Positions 14,301-23,730 of a stretch of 64,000 nt of DNA are shown piece by piece (position 1 is the first letter of the stretch; each line of letters begins with the position of its first letter). The notes beneath the pieces are model-generated. The model ran no database searches. It saw only the letters and a list, made by a program, of their open reading frames with translations, and had not been told where the DNA came from. Source of the stretch: Protula sp. h YS-2021 (taxonomy: Eukaryota; Annelida; Polychaeta; Sabellida; Serpulidae); the NCBI GenBank assembly GCA_949752745.1, contig OX457031.1, positions 55,108,803-55,172,802 on the forward strand, given 5' to 3'. A program made the position numbers and the translations under genes.

Positions 14301-17300
14301 AAATATTGTCTTAAGGACAATTCGTCTAGAAACGCCAAGGTAACACCAGGTAAACTTAGTTATATTCGATATTTCGAGTTATCGAATATCTGCTGTAACG
14401 ACTGTACACAATAAAACTACACTGAACAAAAAACACTAACAGGATGGTTTTCAGTAAGGATAGGTTTCGATTTCAAATAATCTATACCCGGAATTCACAA
14501 GCACCTCTTTCAGGTGACCCCACACACAAGCACCTCTCAATAGTAAAATGCATCGCTGACCTAACTACCCTCTTCACATAACAGCAACACCTTTTTTTCA
14601 TGCACACCACTTCATTGTCGCACCTCCCACTCTGTTGCATTGTCACTCAAGTGTGCGGAAAATGTGTACAATTTTGGCTTTCGGGCATTCTTTTAATGTC
14701 ACGAAAAAAGCAACACTTGCCATTCGCCAATAACTTATGTGAACTTTTCAAATTTGAACATATTTTCACAAAATCACACGACAAAATCACACGACAAAAT
14801 CCTGAACCTCTGTGGCGCTTCGGGGGTTAATATGCTCAAAAAAGACCTTGAAGGTGATAAAAGAAATTTCTACTATAATATGACAGAAAGTGACGTAAAA
14901 GGTCACGTGAGTACACAGACCACACACAATATTAACAGACCTGGACTCAGGCTTGAAATTCTCACAAACGGCAAAATACGGCTTGTGTGTCTTGTTGAAT
15001 TGCTGACAAAAGTCAAGCCCCCTACGTTTTCAACCAAATCGATCGTACTTTGAACACGCATGTTATTGGCTGCTGTTCGTAGACAAGGGCGGGGGGGAGG
15101 GGGGGAGGGGGGAGAGTGGCGGTAACCTCTCGACGTGCAATAAAATCACGGACTCAAATGAGTATGGAGGTAATCTATGAAATATGAATACGCCATCCGT
15201 AACATGCTACAACGCTTCGATTCATTCGGGCATATCCGGCATGTCCGAAGAGACACGAAGTGACAGCGGGTCATGTCAAAAATCAGATAAAAAGCCCTGA
15301 CATGTCTGTCTCAATTTACCCGTAATTTGTGGGGAATTCACGACATGTCAGCTAGGCGGAGGAAGATATACTAGAGAGGAAAACAAATTTTTAGGGAGTT
15401 AAGTTGTGCCCATAATTAATTCTTAACCGTGATTGACTCAAAAAAAAAATGGGTGCACAACGAAATTGAAGTCGTGCAAAAGATACAGACAGTAGCGACA
15501 AGAAAAATGCGACATAATTGTACGACCTCTTTTCCACATATGATGATATAATGTTTTAAGCTATAGGCAGAAAAGAGATCAAAGCCACAAGATATTGCAC
15601 CAACCAGTATCCCTTATCTTTTTATATGGTTTCTTACCGTATTTATGGCAATATCCTCAATATGACTTACTACGAGGGTAAGGTGAATTAAAATGCCCAA
15701 AACCCTTATTAAAGCCATGTTTTACGAAACATTATCTGAGTGAGGGTAAGGTAAAATTAAGATAGCATGCACTTTTTTATGGCAATGTCCAATCAGCCCC
15801 ATCTACTTTAAGCACACACACCTAATGCTAATCATAAATAACTGATAAGGTCTAATTATAATAATTTTTATCATCATCATTCTTGTTTTTTGTTTTTTTT
15901 GTTTTTTTTTTTTTGGCTTCGGATGCTGCATGCATCAAGAATGTGAACAAAACTCACTTGCGAATGAGGAACGCTCTCGCGTTTCTTCGAGAAACAAGAT
16001 GGCGGGTGCCACGTGGAATCCCGTGCCACCTTATTGAAATAATAACTCCTCCCCGTGGCAATATCCTTGTGCTCTTCCCATTCGTCGATGGAGCGTACCG
16101 GCGGGGCCCCGGGAGGGGGCTCGGATGGGGGAGAGTCAGCGAAAATTTTGGCCTGAATATCCGACAAATTTGCATAATCTGGCAGATCATCCAAGCTGTC
16201 CTCTTGTTTTGATTTCTAAAAACCGAAATATCAAAATCTAATATTCAAAAAATGTACTGCAATATTTCGTGCTTTTAATTTAAAATAATACAATTTTTTT
16301 ACTGCATGCTTGTCCTCAGCACAAAAACGTGACACACAGAATAAGCACAACACCATGTTATTAGCTCTCTTACCCTCTGCATCGTTTCTTGCACATAGGT
16401 AAAATTTTCGTATTCGGGCTGTTCATCTTCTGTGTAAGATTTCTCATCCAATGGAATGTCCTGCTCTAAGGCGTCACGTGACTCTTGGCTCTTCTCATTT
16501 GCATCGGTCTTCTTATCTAAACACTCAGTACTCCCTTCAGATATCCCAGAATCCACCGCGTGGTCTGACGACTGCGACACAGGAGACTGCAAGCCATTTG
16601 ATTGGTCGTTGGTTTGTGAGGGGGAGGTGCTAATGTCATAATCCGGCTCTGGCTCGACAAGGGCGGGGCTAGTACGCAAATTGGTCGTATCATCGCTCGT
16701 ATCATCCGTTGACTCTTTTATTTTATTGTCATTAGAATCTTTCTGCTCATTCAATGCGGTAAACACGTCTCCGTTCCGTTGTAGGGAATTTGTCCGACTT
16801 GAATGGTTCGAGTCACGCTTTTGGCTTGAGTCTTTCGTTTCTTTGTCCCCAACCAATGGCTGTTCCGGCCCGCTCTCCTCAGCGATTGGTTCGCCATCAA
16901 AGGCATGTTCAAGGATGTTATCTAACTGCTTTAACACTTCATCTTCGTCTGAAGGTTTGCGTATTAATTTTGCTGGTTTCGGAGGGGCCTTTGGAGGGAC
17001 TTTCTTCTTTTTGGGAACCTCCGGGGCAGGACGTTTGGTCTTGGGCTGGCCTCCTTCGCTGCTATCTGCCACACTAATCACTGTCTTGTGAAATTCCTCG
17101 ACATAGTTTGACGGTACCTGACAACAAGAACGTCCAGGGACATTATGACCAGCTGAGACGTAAATTATTAAGTATCAAAAGGCTTTTTAGGATCACCAAA
17201 AGTGTTTTTTTTTCTGAGAGGACAACCTGGGGATGATTCATTCAAGTCTGACATTGGATAAAACCATGGTACAAGCATTCTGAAAGCTGGTTACTGAAAC

Positions 17301-20300
17301 TTTTTCAAATGCCGGCATTTTGCAAACATTTGGGGGTTCCCCCCGAAAATTGATTTTCAGCAGAGGCCTAACCTTGGACCACTCGTAAAATTTCAAATTA
17401 ATTCGTTTAAAACTGTAGGGGAAGAATCATTTTGAAAAAAACTTGAACTATGACAACGAATTGCCGGCATGTGGTCAATTTTTGGCGGATCGCAAAACGT
17501 GATTTTTAAAGAAAAGATCATCAGTAAAACAGTCTTCTAAAATTTAAAAGCAATCTAATTAAGACTGTAGGGGCAACGTATTTCGTAAAATGGCTCCGAA
17601 AAGTTTCAAATGCCCCCACTTGCTCAATTTTTGGGGAGGATCGTCAAAAAATTAAAAGATCCCGAGAAGAAGCATGGTGAAACTGGATCCCAAAATAATT
17701 TTTAAAAAAATGTTGCCATTTAACCAATTTTTACAGATCGTTACAAAAGGTACAAAACCAACCTGTGAAATATTCATACAAAATTTGAAAGCACTCTCAG
17801 CAAACCTATGGGAGAAGAAACATTCTGAAAATTGGATCCCCAAAATATCCGAAATAACAGTCGTCAAGAAAAGGTAACTTTGGGAGACAGACTCGTCTGA
17901 AAAATATTCATACAGAATTTCAAACCAATTCACTGAGAACTGTGGGAGGAGAAGATTCTCAAAATTGGCTCATGACAAAACTAAAAAATGCCGCGGCTGA
18001 CGTCACTAGACCGGCCCCATTGACGGACTACACCACTTAGATTAGACGAACCAGACTAACGTGAATAGACCACCAGGACTGACGTTACTAGACCACCCAG
18101 ACTGACGTGACTAGACCAGCCAGACTGACGTGACTAGACCAGCCGGACTGACGTGACTACTACACAGACTGACGTGACTACACCACATAGACTAATCTGA
18201 CTAGACCACCCAGAGTGACGTGACTAGACCACCCAGACTGACGTGACTAGACCAGCCAGACTGACGTGACTACACCAGCCCGACCGGCGTGACCAGACCA
18301 TCCATACTGACGCGACTAGACCAGTCCGCTGGTTTAAAAACATATCAATTTAGCCACATCTTCTCGTTAAAAAAACAGCACCGTAGGCCATGAATTTTCG
18401 AGCCAGAGAATATCCTGCATTCTTTTAACTTGGCCATATTCTGCTATCTCGGGGATAGAGAGGGGTTAAGTTCTGTGAGAACAAGGGAAGGATGGTAGAG
18501 GACGTGAGCGTGAGATACGCACGTAGATTGGTTTGCGGTCGCCTTGCTTGAGGACATACCACCACTCTGCTGTCGTTCTCTTCAGCAACAGGCACTCCTC
18601 GCCACAGTGGATCTCGATATCCGCACCTGTCCGGGACAACAGTCAAACCCCGCATGCAGACGGTACTACAAATTCAAACACTGCATGCAGACTGTACTGC
18701 ACATTCAAACCCTGCACGCAGATTGTACTGCACATTCAAACCCTGAACGCAGATTGCACTGCACATTCAAATCCTGCACGCAGACTGTACTGCACATTCA
18801 AACCCTGCACGCAGACTGTACTGCACATTCAAACCCTGCACGCAGACTGTACTACACATTCAAGCCCTGCATGCAGACTGTACTGCATATTCAAACCCTG
18901 AACGCAGATTGTACCGCACATTCAAACCCTGCACGCAGACTGTACTGCACATTCAAACACTGCATGCAGACTGTACTGCTCATTCAAACACTGCATGCAG
19001 ACTGTACTGCTCATTCAAACCCTGAACGCAAATTGTACTGCACATTCAGACCCTGAACGCAAATTGTACTGCACATTCAAACTCTGCATGCAGACTGTAC
19101 TGCACACTCAAACCCTGCATGCAGACTGTACTGCACATTCAAACCCTGCACGCAGACTGTGCTGCACATTCAAACCCTGCACGCAGACTGTGCTGCATGG
19201 AGTGCTAATTACATACCCATACAAAGTTCAATAGCTTATGCTCCATGCTTAAGGTTTACTGCCTGTAGATCATGTTTAAGACTTTACCAGCAGAATTTTG
19301 AAAGTTTCTAGTAACTATCACTGTTCTTCACTGTTTATATAGAGCAGAAAATACCGCGCGAGCTCAGGCAAAAAACGCACACAACAAATTATTCAAATGG
19401 TAACAACGCATTGAAACAAGTTACAGTTTGTGAAACGATTTAGTGCAATTTTCAAGCAATTTAACCATTCCAGCACAGTATTTCTTAGCCAGTTCTTGGT
19501 CGATTTAAAAACATCCGCAATAAACTTTGAAACCGCAATTAGTAAACACCTTTATTTTCTTTAACTTTCTAAGTTTCAGCATTTCTTTGATGAACATCTC
19601 TACATAATGAACGGGTCTAGGCCAATTCCCCCAAAACTACTGCACCCCCCCCCCCCCCCGCCCCCCGACAAACACCTCCCGTAGGGTCATTCCCCCCGCG
19701 GACTACTGCCCCCGGGACGATTGCCCCTGACCTTTTTACAACTTCTCATAAATTCAATTTTCGCCCATACCTTTTCGTCAAATGGCTATCACTTTATTTT
19801 ACTAAAATTATTCATGAACGAGAACAAGCATTTTCACACCAGTATCCTTTTTCAGTTTTTTTTTTCAGGAACAATTGCGTTTCTGATGTTTTAAATGCAG
19901 CGGTGTTTTTATTCGACGAACTATCACTTGTGATCAATTTTACCAACAAAAAACTGCGTTTCTAGTGTTTTATTGCAATTTTATAGCATTTATGTTGTAA
20001 TTTATAATAGGCCCCTGCTATCAATGCGTGATGGCGCAGGCACCCAGCCGAAGAATTTTGAAAAAACGGCTATCGAAAATTAAAAACAAAACCGCGATTT
20101 TGCCAGTTTGTAGCGGTCTGCCCAACACAGCAACTTTTCAAGAGAGACTGTTTAAGGAATATTCGTACAGGACTTGAAAGCAATCCGATCAAACTGAGTT
20201 GAAGCAGCATTTTAATTAAAATTACTGCGCATGAACAGAGGACCGACGACTCGCCCCCCCCCCCGCCACCCCACCATCCGCACTTATGTGACTCGACCGA

Positions 20301-21059
20301 CACGTCGAAGTTGCCTGGTGTAAAAAAAAAAGTTCATTAAAATAGTCAGGGGGGAATCATCCCGGAGGCAACAATGCTACGGGGCCAGCTGTCCCGGCGG
20401 CGATTGTTTTTTTTTTTTTTTTTTTTGGGTTTTTTATTTATTTATTTTTTTTTTTTTTACAAATAAAACAGGTAAACGCACACAAATATCTCTGGACAAC
20501 AGAAAACGCCACATAATGAGCAACACAGCACTTATTCTTACCCAAATATAGTACAGTCTCATTTATGCCATCATTTACAGAAATCACAAACCACGTAAAA
20601 CATTTAAAAACGTCAGTAACAACATTTCCTCAAGTCTGAGTTAAGACGGCAATTGTTGGGGTGGGGGGAGTAGCCCGTGGGAAGCTCTCCCGGACTGATA
20701 CAGTTTCGGCGAACTTGCTTGCACAAAACGCAAACCAAAAAAAATATATTTCGCCGCTTCACCTATTTTACAAATTTCTCAGCCAGTTTTGGTTAGTTTC
20801 GACAATACACAGCAGTTCAGATCCAAATATTTATTATGTAACAAATCAAAACCGAAGACATTCTGTCTGAGAATTTGCACGTACAAAATCTAGTAATGAG
20901 AATGGGAAGACACGGGCTAAAACTAGATCCCCATAGCGCAGGAGGGGAGGGGGGGGGGGGGTAAAAAGATGACGCACTGTACTCACCATCGTGCCCCTTG
21001 TACTTGTAATCGTATAGTACGCGTAGATATGTCCCTAAGTTTCCTGCATACTGGGCCAT
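186..21059 (-). CDS. Rho GTPase-activating protein, ARHGAP27/12/15-like (twelve exons, 3' end beyond window)
   Basis: Twelve exons, found by splice sites and phase, join into 644 uninterrupted codons. In order they encode an SH3 domain (residues about 12-68, ending in the classic PSNYVEE), a proline/lysine-rich then Ser/Thr/Asp-rich linker (60-307), a WW domain (W353...W376-xPP), a second WW region (W453, W474, W496) and a PH domain (about 530-640, ending in the conserved C-terminal helix with Trp). SH3-WW-PH followed by RhoGAP is the layout of the ARHGAP27/ARHGAP12/ARHGAP15 family, which inactivate Rac/Cdc42-type GTPases at membranes and, for ARHGAP27, in endocytosis. The catalytic RhoGAP domain is not in the window and should lie to the left of position 186. 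All introns end in GT-AG on the minus strand. The start is the ATG at 21059. An upstream coding exon cannot be excluded because a splice acceptor lies just before it. Which paralogue this is cannot be settled without the GAP domain. Confidence 0.88.
788..892 (-). CDS. ARHGAP-like exon 11: PH domain middle
   Basis: 35 codons, phase 0. It includes [20 protein letters not shown], corresponding to the DLRGA...K-S-x-K segment of ARHGAP PH domains. Acceptor ATTTTAG, donor TCG|GTAAGT. Confidence 0.86.
1000..1290 (+). repeat. Two short tandem arrays in an intron
   Basis: From 1000 to 1140 a ~68 bp unit containing CACGTGACACTC and CAATACGTA repeats three times with variation. From about 1178 to 1290 a 27 bp unit (AGGTAAACCAGGTCTAGACT) repeats four times. 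The array produces a long open frame on the minus strand that is not a gene. Confidence 0.7.
1453..1531 (-). CDS. ARHGAP-like exon 10: PH domain strands 2-3
   Basis: 79 bases, phase 2 to 0. [20 protein letters not shown] matches the conserved W-x-x-x-F/W-x-x-L ... L-x-x-F-K pattern of this PH family. Acceptor TTTGTTGCAG and donor CCG|GTGAGT are both strong. Confidence 0.88.
2112..2173 (-). CDS. ARHGAP-like exon 9: first strand of PH domain
   Basis: 62 bases, phase 0 to 2. It encodes [16 protein letters not shown], the start of an ARHGAP-type PH domain (strand 1 and basic loop). Acceptor TTTTTTAG, donor AG|GTAAAT. The two leftover bases AG plus C of exon 10 form a Ser codon. Confidence 0.82.
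2224..2324 (+). repeat. CT microsatellite
   Basis: About 45 CT dinucleotides with two GAT interruptions, immediately downstream on the plus strand of PH exon 9. Confidence 0.95.
2428..2614. mobile_element. hAT-like MITE, CAGGGTTGAGA ends
   Basis: 187 bp. It starts CAGGGTTGAGACTTCG and ends with the reverse complement of CAGGGTTGAGATTTCGCG. The flanks carry the same TAAATG on both sides (2422-2427, 2615-2620), a candidate target-site duplication. The interior repeats AAAAGTTAGTCGCC-type segments in both orientations. No coding capacity. hAT ends are commonly CAGGG; the 6 bp duplication is shorter than the usual 8. Confidence 0.65.
2625..5039 (-). other. Intron between exons 8 and 9: no gene seen
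   Basis: Apart from the duplicated segment at 3056-3190, a degenerate tandem array at about 3850-4095 (GGTTTCCCTCGTAGGGTGCG-like units), and G-runs near 3890 and 4914, I see only unique non-coding sequence. Confidence 0.6.
3056..3190 (+). repeat. Second copy of the segment at 4-165
   Basis: Shares GTGACGTTTTCGATAC, the CGGTAAG segment and ACTGTTTCCTTTGT with 4-165 but lacks the CTAC repeat. Likely a local duplication inside the host gene. Confidence 0.6.
5040..5126 (-). CDS. ARHGAP-like exon 8: acidic linker before PH domain
   Basis: 29 codons, phase 0. Acceptor TTCGTAG; the donor AAG|GTCTGT is weak. It encodes an acidic segment ending [10 protein letters not shown] that would lead into the PH domain. 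It is placed by reading frame and position between exons 7 and 9. It is the least certain exon besides exon 5. Confidence 0.65.
5127..7070 (-). other. Intron between exons 7 and 8, distal part: no gene seen
   Basis: Short open frames at 5924-6346 on both strands show no domain, no splice pattern and ordinary intron composition. C-rich tracts occur near 6515-6540. Confidence 0.5.
7080..8205. repeat. Fold-back element with AACTCAACCC-type arms
   Basis: 7080-7200 contains repeated AACTCAACCC units. 8060-8205 contains the reverse-complement GGGTTGAGTT units, including the CAACCCTCGACCAACTCAAC segment at both outer ends. The ~850 bp between the arms is AT-rich with no gene. This is a non-autonomous fold-back or MITE-like structure. 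Confidence 0.6.
8445..8902. mobile_element. hAT-like MITE, CAGGGTTCG ends
   Basis: 458 bp. Starts CAGGGTTCGACCGAGGGCG and ends with the reverse complement of CAGGGTTCGTCCTCGGGC. A CTACT direct repeat flanks it (8440-8444, 8903-8907). The interior has inverted GCGCG-rich segments (AATACGCACGAAAAT and its complement). No transposase coding. Confidence 0.65.
8903..10215 (-). other. Intron, proximal to exon 7: no gene seen
   Basis: AT-rich with C-runs near 9402-9420 and 9928-9952. No coding exon or RNA gene recognised. Confidence 0.5.
10216..10296 (-). CDS. ARHGAP-like exon 7: WW domain
   Basis: 27 codons, phase 0, acceptor CACAG and donor GAG|GTATGC. It begins with Trp and contains [18 protein letters not shown], a nearly complete WW domain on its own. 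Its first Trp also closes the WW begun in exon 6. A 22 bp tandem repeat starts just upstream in the intron. Confidence 0.87.
10333..10625 (+). repeat. 22 bp minisatellite, GCAGGCTGACTAGTCCATGACA
   Basis: About 13 head-to-tail copies in the intron upstream of WW exon 7. The array ends in a perfect palindrome (about 10597-10624) in which a GGCTGACTAGTCCA half meets its own reverse complement, so the last unit is inverted. Confidence 0.92.
10982..11105 (+). repeat. Short tandem repeat AGCACAAGCTGAACGGA
   Basis: A ~33 bp unit with AGCACAAGCTGAACGGAATA and AGAACGGAGCCC repeats about three times just 3' (minus strand) of exon 6. Non-coding. Confidence 0.6.
11172..11294 (-). CDS. ARHGAP-like exon 6: first part of second WW domain
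   Basis: 41 codons, phase 0. A Pro/Val linker leads to LPRGW, then [12 protein letters not shown], the first two strands of a WW domain. The exon ends QEK|GTAAGT, so the second signature Trp is the first residue of exon 7. Confidence 0.85.
11891..12007 (-). CDS. ARHGAP-like exon 5: linker
   Basis: 39 codons, phase 0. Acceptor ATTTCTCAG and donor GAC|GTAAGA. It carries no recognised domain; the sequence includes [16 protein letters not shown]. It is included because both splice sites are good and its phases match the neighbouring exons. It could be a cassette exon. Confidence 0.68.
12008..13365 (-). other. Intron between exons 4 and 5, first part: no gene seen
   Basis: Contains an AC run near 12107-12120 and a decayed repeat at 12190-12260 with TTGCCCCAATT units, related to that near 19620-20400. 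Otherwise AT-rich. Confidence 0.5.
13370..14130. repeat. Fold-back element with TCTCCTACGG-type arms
   Basis: 13370-13465 reads CCCAGTTCTCTTACGGCCC...CAATTCTCCTACGA. 13978-14130 carries the reverse complement in several tandem copies (CGTAGGAGAACTGGGCCGTA). The arms flank ~500 bp of AT-rich sequence. A non-autonomous inverted-repeat element. Confidence 0.65.
14131..15957 (-). other. Intron between exons 4 and 5, second part: no gene seen
   Basis: AT-rich intron sequence with a G-rich stretch near 15088-15115 and a poly-T run near 15890-15914 just downstream of exon 4. No exon or RNA gene recognised. Confidence 0.5.
15958..16215 (-). CDS. ARHGAP-like exon 4: first WW domain
   Basis: 86 codons, phase 0. 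[13 protein letters not shown] and a proline-rich stretch precede a WW domain: W353, the GRSYYFN core with the Tyr-Tyr pair and Asn, W376 and the following Pro-Pro. Acceptor TTTTTAG, donor CAA|GTGAGT. WW domains of this kind bind proline-rich ligands such as PPxY. Confidence 0.9.
16374..17117 (-). CDS. ARHGAP-like exon 3: end of SH3 and disordered linker
   Basis: 744 bases, 248 codons, phase 0 at both ends. It opens with VPSNYVEEF, the SH3 C-terminal strand. A Lys/Pro tract follows ([17 protein letters not shown]) that resembles an SH3 ligand or basic membrane-binding segment. After it comes a long Ser/Thr/Asp/Glu-rich stretch with no predicted fold. The end, [15 protein letters not shown], has Tyr residues in acidic context that could be phosphorylation sites. 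The acceptor is TTGTTGTCAG and the donor AGG|GTAAGA. Confidence 0.88.
17118..17990 (-). other. Intron between exons 2 and 3, degenerate ~150 bp repeats
   Basis: Several related segments carry a GAAACATTCTGAAAAT- or AATTTCAAACCAAT-like core (for example near 17390, 17545, 17785 and 17915). They resemble the dispersed repeats at 22.5-23.4 kb. No gene. Confidence 0.45.
18000..18330 (+). repeat. ~22 bp minisatellite, GACTGACGTGACTAGACCA
   Basis: About 13 imperfect copies in the intron between exons 2 and 3. Confidence 0.88.
18523..18626 (-). CDS. ARHGAP-like exon 2: core of SH3 domain
   Basis: 104 bases, phase 1 to 0. It encodes the SH3 n-Src loop and the WWYVLKQG strand with the conserved double Trp. 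Acceptor ACAG|GT and donor TAC|GTGCGT. It joins exon 1 (GHDG|AD) and exon 3 (KPIY|VPSNYV) to complete a canonical SH3 fold. It lies directly next to a 31 bp minisatellite in the intron on its 5' side. Confidence 0.88.
18640..19200 (+). repeat. 31 bp minisatellite beside SH3 exon 2
   Basis: About 18 copies of a unit with CTGCACGCAGACTGTACTGC and ACATTCAAAC. It starts about 15 bases from the acceptor of exon 2 on the minus strand, so it occupies the place of the polypyrimidine tract and branch point region. It opens long frames in several phases that are not genes. Confidence 0.93.
19201..20986 (-). other. Intron between exons 1 and 2: no gene seen
   Basis: Homopolymer-rich: C-run 19645-19670, long T-tracts 20408-20458, G-run 20949-20961. 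Sequences with TTGCCCC/GGGGCAA motifs near 19620-19740 and 20345-20405 appear in opposite orientations and may be the ends of a decayed inverted-repeat element. Confidence 0.5.
20987..21059 (-). CDS. ARHGAP-like exon 1: start of SH3 domain
   Basis: 24 codons plus one base. The sequence includes [14 protein letters not shown], a typical SH3 first strand with the ALYDY-like motif. The donor GATG|GTGAGT is strong, and its single leftover base joins the next exon to give Gly. The chosen ATG (21057-21059) follows a polypyrimidine-AG sequence, so a non-coding 5' exon probably lies upstream of the minisatellite array. Confidence 0.82.
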
Positions 21060-21104
21060 CACCGCATCTGAATAATAAAAAATTTACAAAATGAATTGTT
21101 GGAA

Positions 21105-22135
21105 ACGGAGGCAATCCAGCACCCGAACTGTGACATGGAAAAACCACCCCAAAACCTGAACTGTGGCATGGAAAAACCACCCCAAAACCTGAACTGTGAC
21201 ATGGAAAAACCACCCCAACACCTGAACTGTGACATGGATAAACCACCCCAACACCTGAACTGTGACATGGGAAAACCGCCCCAACACTTGAACTGTGACA
21301 TGGAAAAACCACCTCAACACCTGAACTATGACATGGAAAAAAAACCCGACACCTGAACTGTGACATGGAAAAACCACCCCAACACCTGAACTGTGACACG
21401 GAAAGACTACCCCAGCACCTGAACTGTGGCATGGAAAAACCACCCCAACACCTGTTCTGTAACATGGAAAAACCACCCCAACACCTGAACTGTGACATGG
21501 AAAGACTACCCCAGCACCTGAACTGTGGCATGGAAAAACCACCCCAACACCTGAACTGTAAACATGGAAAAAACCGCCCCAAAACCTGAACTGTGGCATG
21601 GAAAAACCACCTCAAACATCTGAACTGTGACATGGAAAAACCACCCCAAACACCTGAACTGTGGCATGGAAAAACAATCCCAACACTTGAACTGTGACAT
21701 GGAAAAACCACTTCAAAACCTGAACTGTGACATGGAAAGACTACCCCAGCACCTGAACTGTCCCATGGAAAAACCACCCCAACACCTGAACTGTGACATG
21801 GAAAAACCACCCCAACACTAGAACTGTGACATGGAAAAACCACCCCAACCACCTGAACTGTGACATGGAAAGACTACCCCAGCACCAGAACTGTGACATG
21901 GAAAAACCACCCGAAAAACCTGAACTGACATGGAAAAACCATCCCAAACACCTGAACTGTGACATGGAAAGACTACCCCAACACTTGAACTGTGACAAGG
22001 AAAAACCACCTCAACACCTGAACTGTGACATGGAAAAACCACCCAACACCTGAACTATGACATGGAAAAAAACCCCGACACCTGAACTATGACATGAGAA
22101 AACCACCCCAGCACTTGAACTGTGACATGGAAAAA
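21105..22135 (+). repeat. ~33 bp minisatellite upstream of SH3 exon 1
   Basis: About 31 copies of a unit with CCTGAACTGTGACATGGAAA and AACCACCCCAACA. It lies directly 5' of the first recognised coding exon on the minus strand, in the 5' UTR intron or promoter-proximal region. Variant units (AGACTACCCCAGCACC) recur at intervals, suggesting higher-order duplication. The long open frames across it are artefacts of a repeat length divisible by three. Confidence 0.95.
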
Positions 22136-22170
22136 CTGCACTTTGCCTGACAATGCACCAGGCTAAACTA

Positions 22171-22460
22171 GAGCAGTGTGCATAGCCCACATATTCCCGA
22201 CAGGCCCCCCATCAGTTAAACACGGCCATCAATATTCAAGGGCTGAAATTTTCTAAGTCCAGCTTCTGCATTTTCCTTGGACGAACCTGGCCCATTTACC
22301 ATACCGATCTGTGTTTGCTCCCATAGAAGCCACATACCAAGTTTCATTAAAATCCTTGCAGCAGTTTTTAAGTTATCGTGTTAACAAGCTCTTGATGACA
22401 GACCGACAGACCGACACGCGGTCGATCGCATATATTCCCCCTGTGGGGAATAAATCATGA
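22171..22460 (+). repeat. Dispersed repeat with GGGGAATA end, copy A
   Basis: About 290 bp with CCCATAGAAGCCACATACCA, AGTTTCATTAAAATCCTTGC and a GACAGACCGACAGACCGACA tract, ending TATTCCCCCTGTGGGGAATA. Copy B at 23442-23730 is about 90% alike. No coding. Confidence 0.75.
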
Positions 22461-22505
22461 TCTGGCCTGTATAACGCACCAGGCTAAACTTTGACTACGT
22501 CTATC

Positions 22506-23375
22506 CCCCGTGGGGGATATGGTTTGTGTAAGGCTGTTGCGTGTTGACTACGCAAAAATTAAAAGTGGAAGCTGGACGGATAGGTAGACGTAGTGTCTAA
22601 CATTTAGACGAATCAATCCATTAACCAGTAGGTACTAAGGACTGTCGTAGGTACGCTAAGTACAGCGCCGATTTCGAAAAATCCGCCATTTTGTCAAGTC
22701 CCATCCGGAAAATTCTTGATCACTGCACTGCGGAAGGACCCAGGGAACCCGTGTGCAGAATTTGAAACGAATCCATCCATTTTTGTGGCCTGTAGGCGCG
22801 TGAGACTGCCGTATATACGCTAAGTCCAGTGCCAATTTTCAAAAGTCCGCCTTTTCGTCAATTTTTGCCCGATCCGGAAAATTCTTGATCACTGCACTGT
22901 GGAAGGTTCCAGAGAAGCCGTGTACAAAATTTGAAACGAATCTGTCTATTAATGTTCCCTGTAGGCGCGTGAGACTGCCGTATATACGCTCAGTGCATTG
23001 CCAATTTTCAAAAGTCCGCCATTTTGTCAACTTTTTCCGATCCGGAAAATTTTTGGCCACTGCGGAAGGGTCCAGAGAAGCCGTGTACAAAATTTGAAAC
23101 GAATCCATGTATTAGTGTGGCCTGTAGACGCGTGAGACTGCCGTATATACGCTAGGTCCAGTGCCAATTTTGACAAGTCCGCCATTTTGTCAATTTTTGC
23201 CCGATCCGGAAAATTTTTGTCACTGCACTGCGGAAGATTCCAGAGAAGCCGTGTACAAAATTTGAAACGAATCCATGTATTAATGTGGCCTGAAGACGCA
23301 TGAGACTGAAGCGTGACAGACGGACAGAGGGACGGACAGACCAAAAACTATATCCCTCCATTTAACGGGGGATAA
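22506..23375 (+). repeat. Inverted-end repeat (GGGGGATA) with ~150-170 bp internal tandem units
   Basis: Begins TATCCCCCGTGGGGGATA and ends AACGGGGGATA after a GACGGACAGAGGGACGGAC tract. Inside, about four tandem units carry GAAGCCGTGTACAAAATTTG and CGTGAGACTGCCGTATATAC. Same style as the neighbouring families but a different sequence. Confidence 0.7.
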
Positions 23376-23441
23376 TCATGAAAAACCATCACTGCACCTG
23401 GCCTTTAAAACGCACCAGACAAAATCATAAAATAACAAGAG

Positions 23442-23730
23442 CAGTGTGCAAGCCCACATATTCCCCACAGGCCCCCATCAGTTAAACACGGCCATCAATA
23501 GTCAATCAAGAGCTGAAATTTTCCAAGTCCAGCTGGTCCATTTTCCTTGGACGAACCTAGCCCATTTACAATACCGATCTATGTTTGTTCCCATAGAAGC
23601 TACATACCAAGTTTCATTAAAATCCTTGCAGCCTTTTTTAAGTAATCGTGTTAACAAGCTCTTGATGACAGACCGACGGACACACCGACAGACACGCGGT
23701 CGATCGCATATTCCCTGAGGGGAATAAATT
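23442..23730 (+). repeat. Dispersed repeat with GGGGAATA end, copy B
   Basis: Same family and orientation as 22171-22460, sharing AAGAGCAGTGTGC at the start and the palindromic GGGGAATA end. Confidence 0.75.

Noticed and set aside
18544..19056. 170-codon plus-strand frame with repeated Cys/Thr/His words
   Set aside because: By-product of the 31 bp minisatellite, and it overlaps the SH3 exon on the opposite strand.
20983..21852. 289-codon minus-strand open frame and overlapping frames on both strands
   Set aside because: It runs through the ~33 bp minisatellite, whose period is divisible by three, so all phases stay open. Only the SH3 exon at 20987-21059 is supported.
18640..22135. CRISPR-like regular spacing of 31-33 bp units
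   Set aside because: Units are contiguous with no unique spacers, and the genome is eukaryotic. These are minisatellites.
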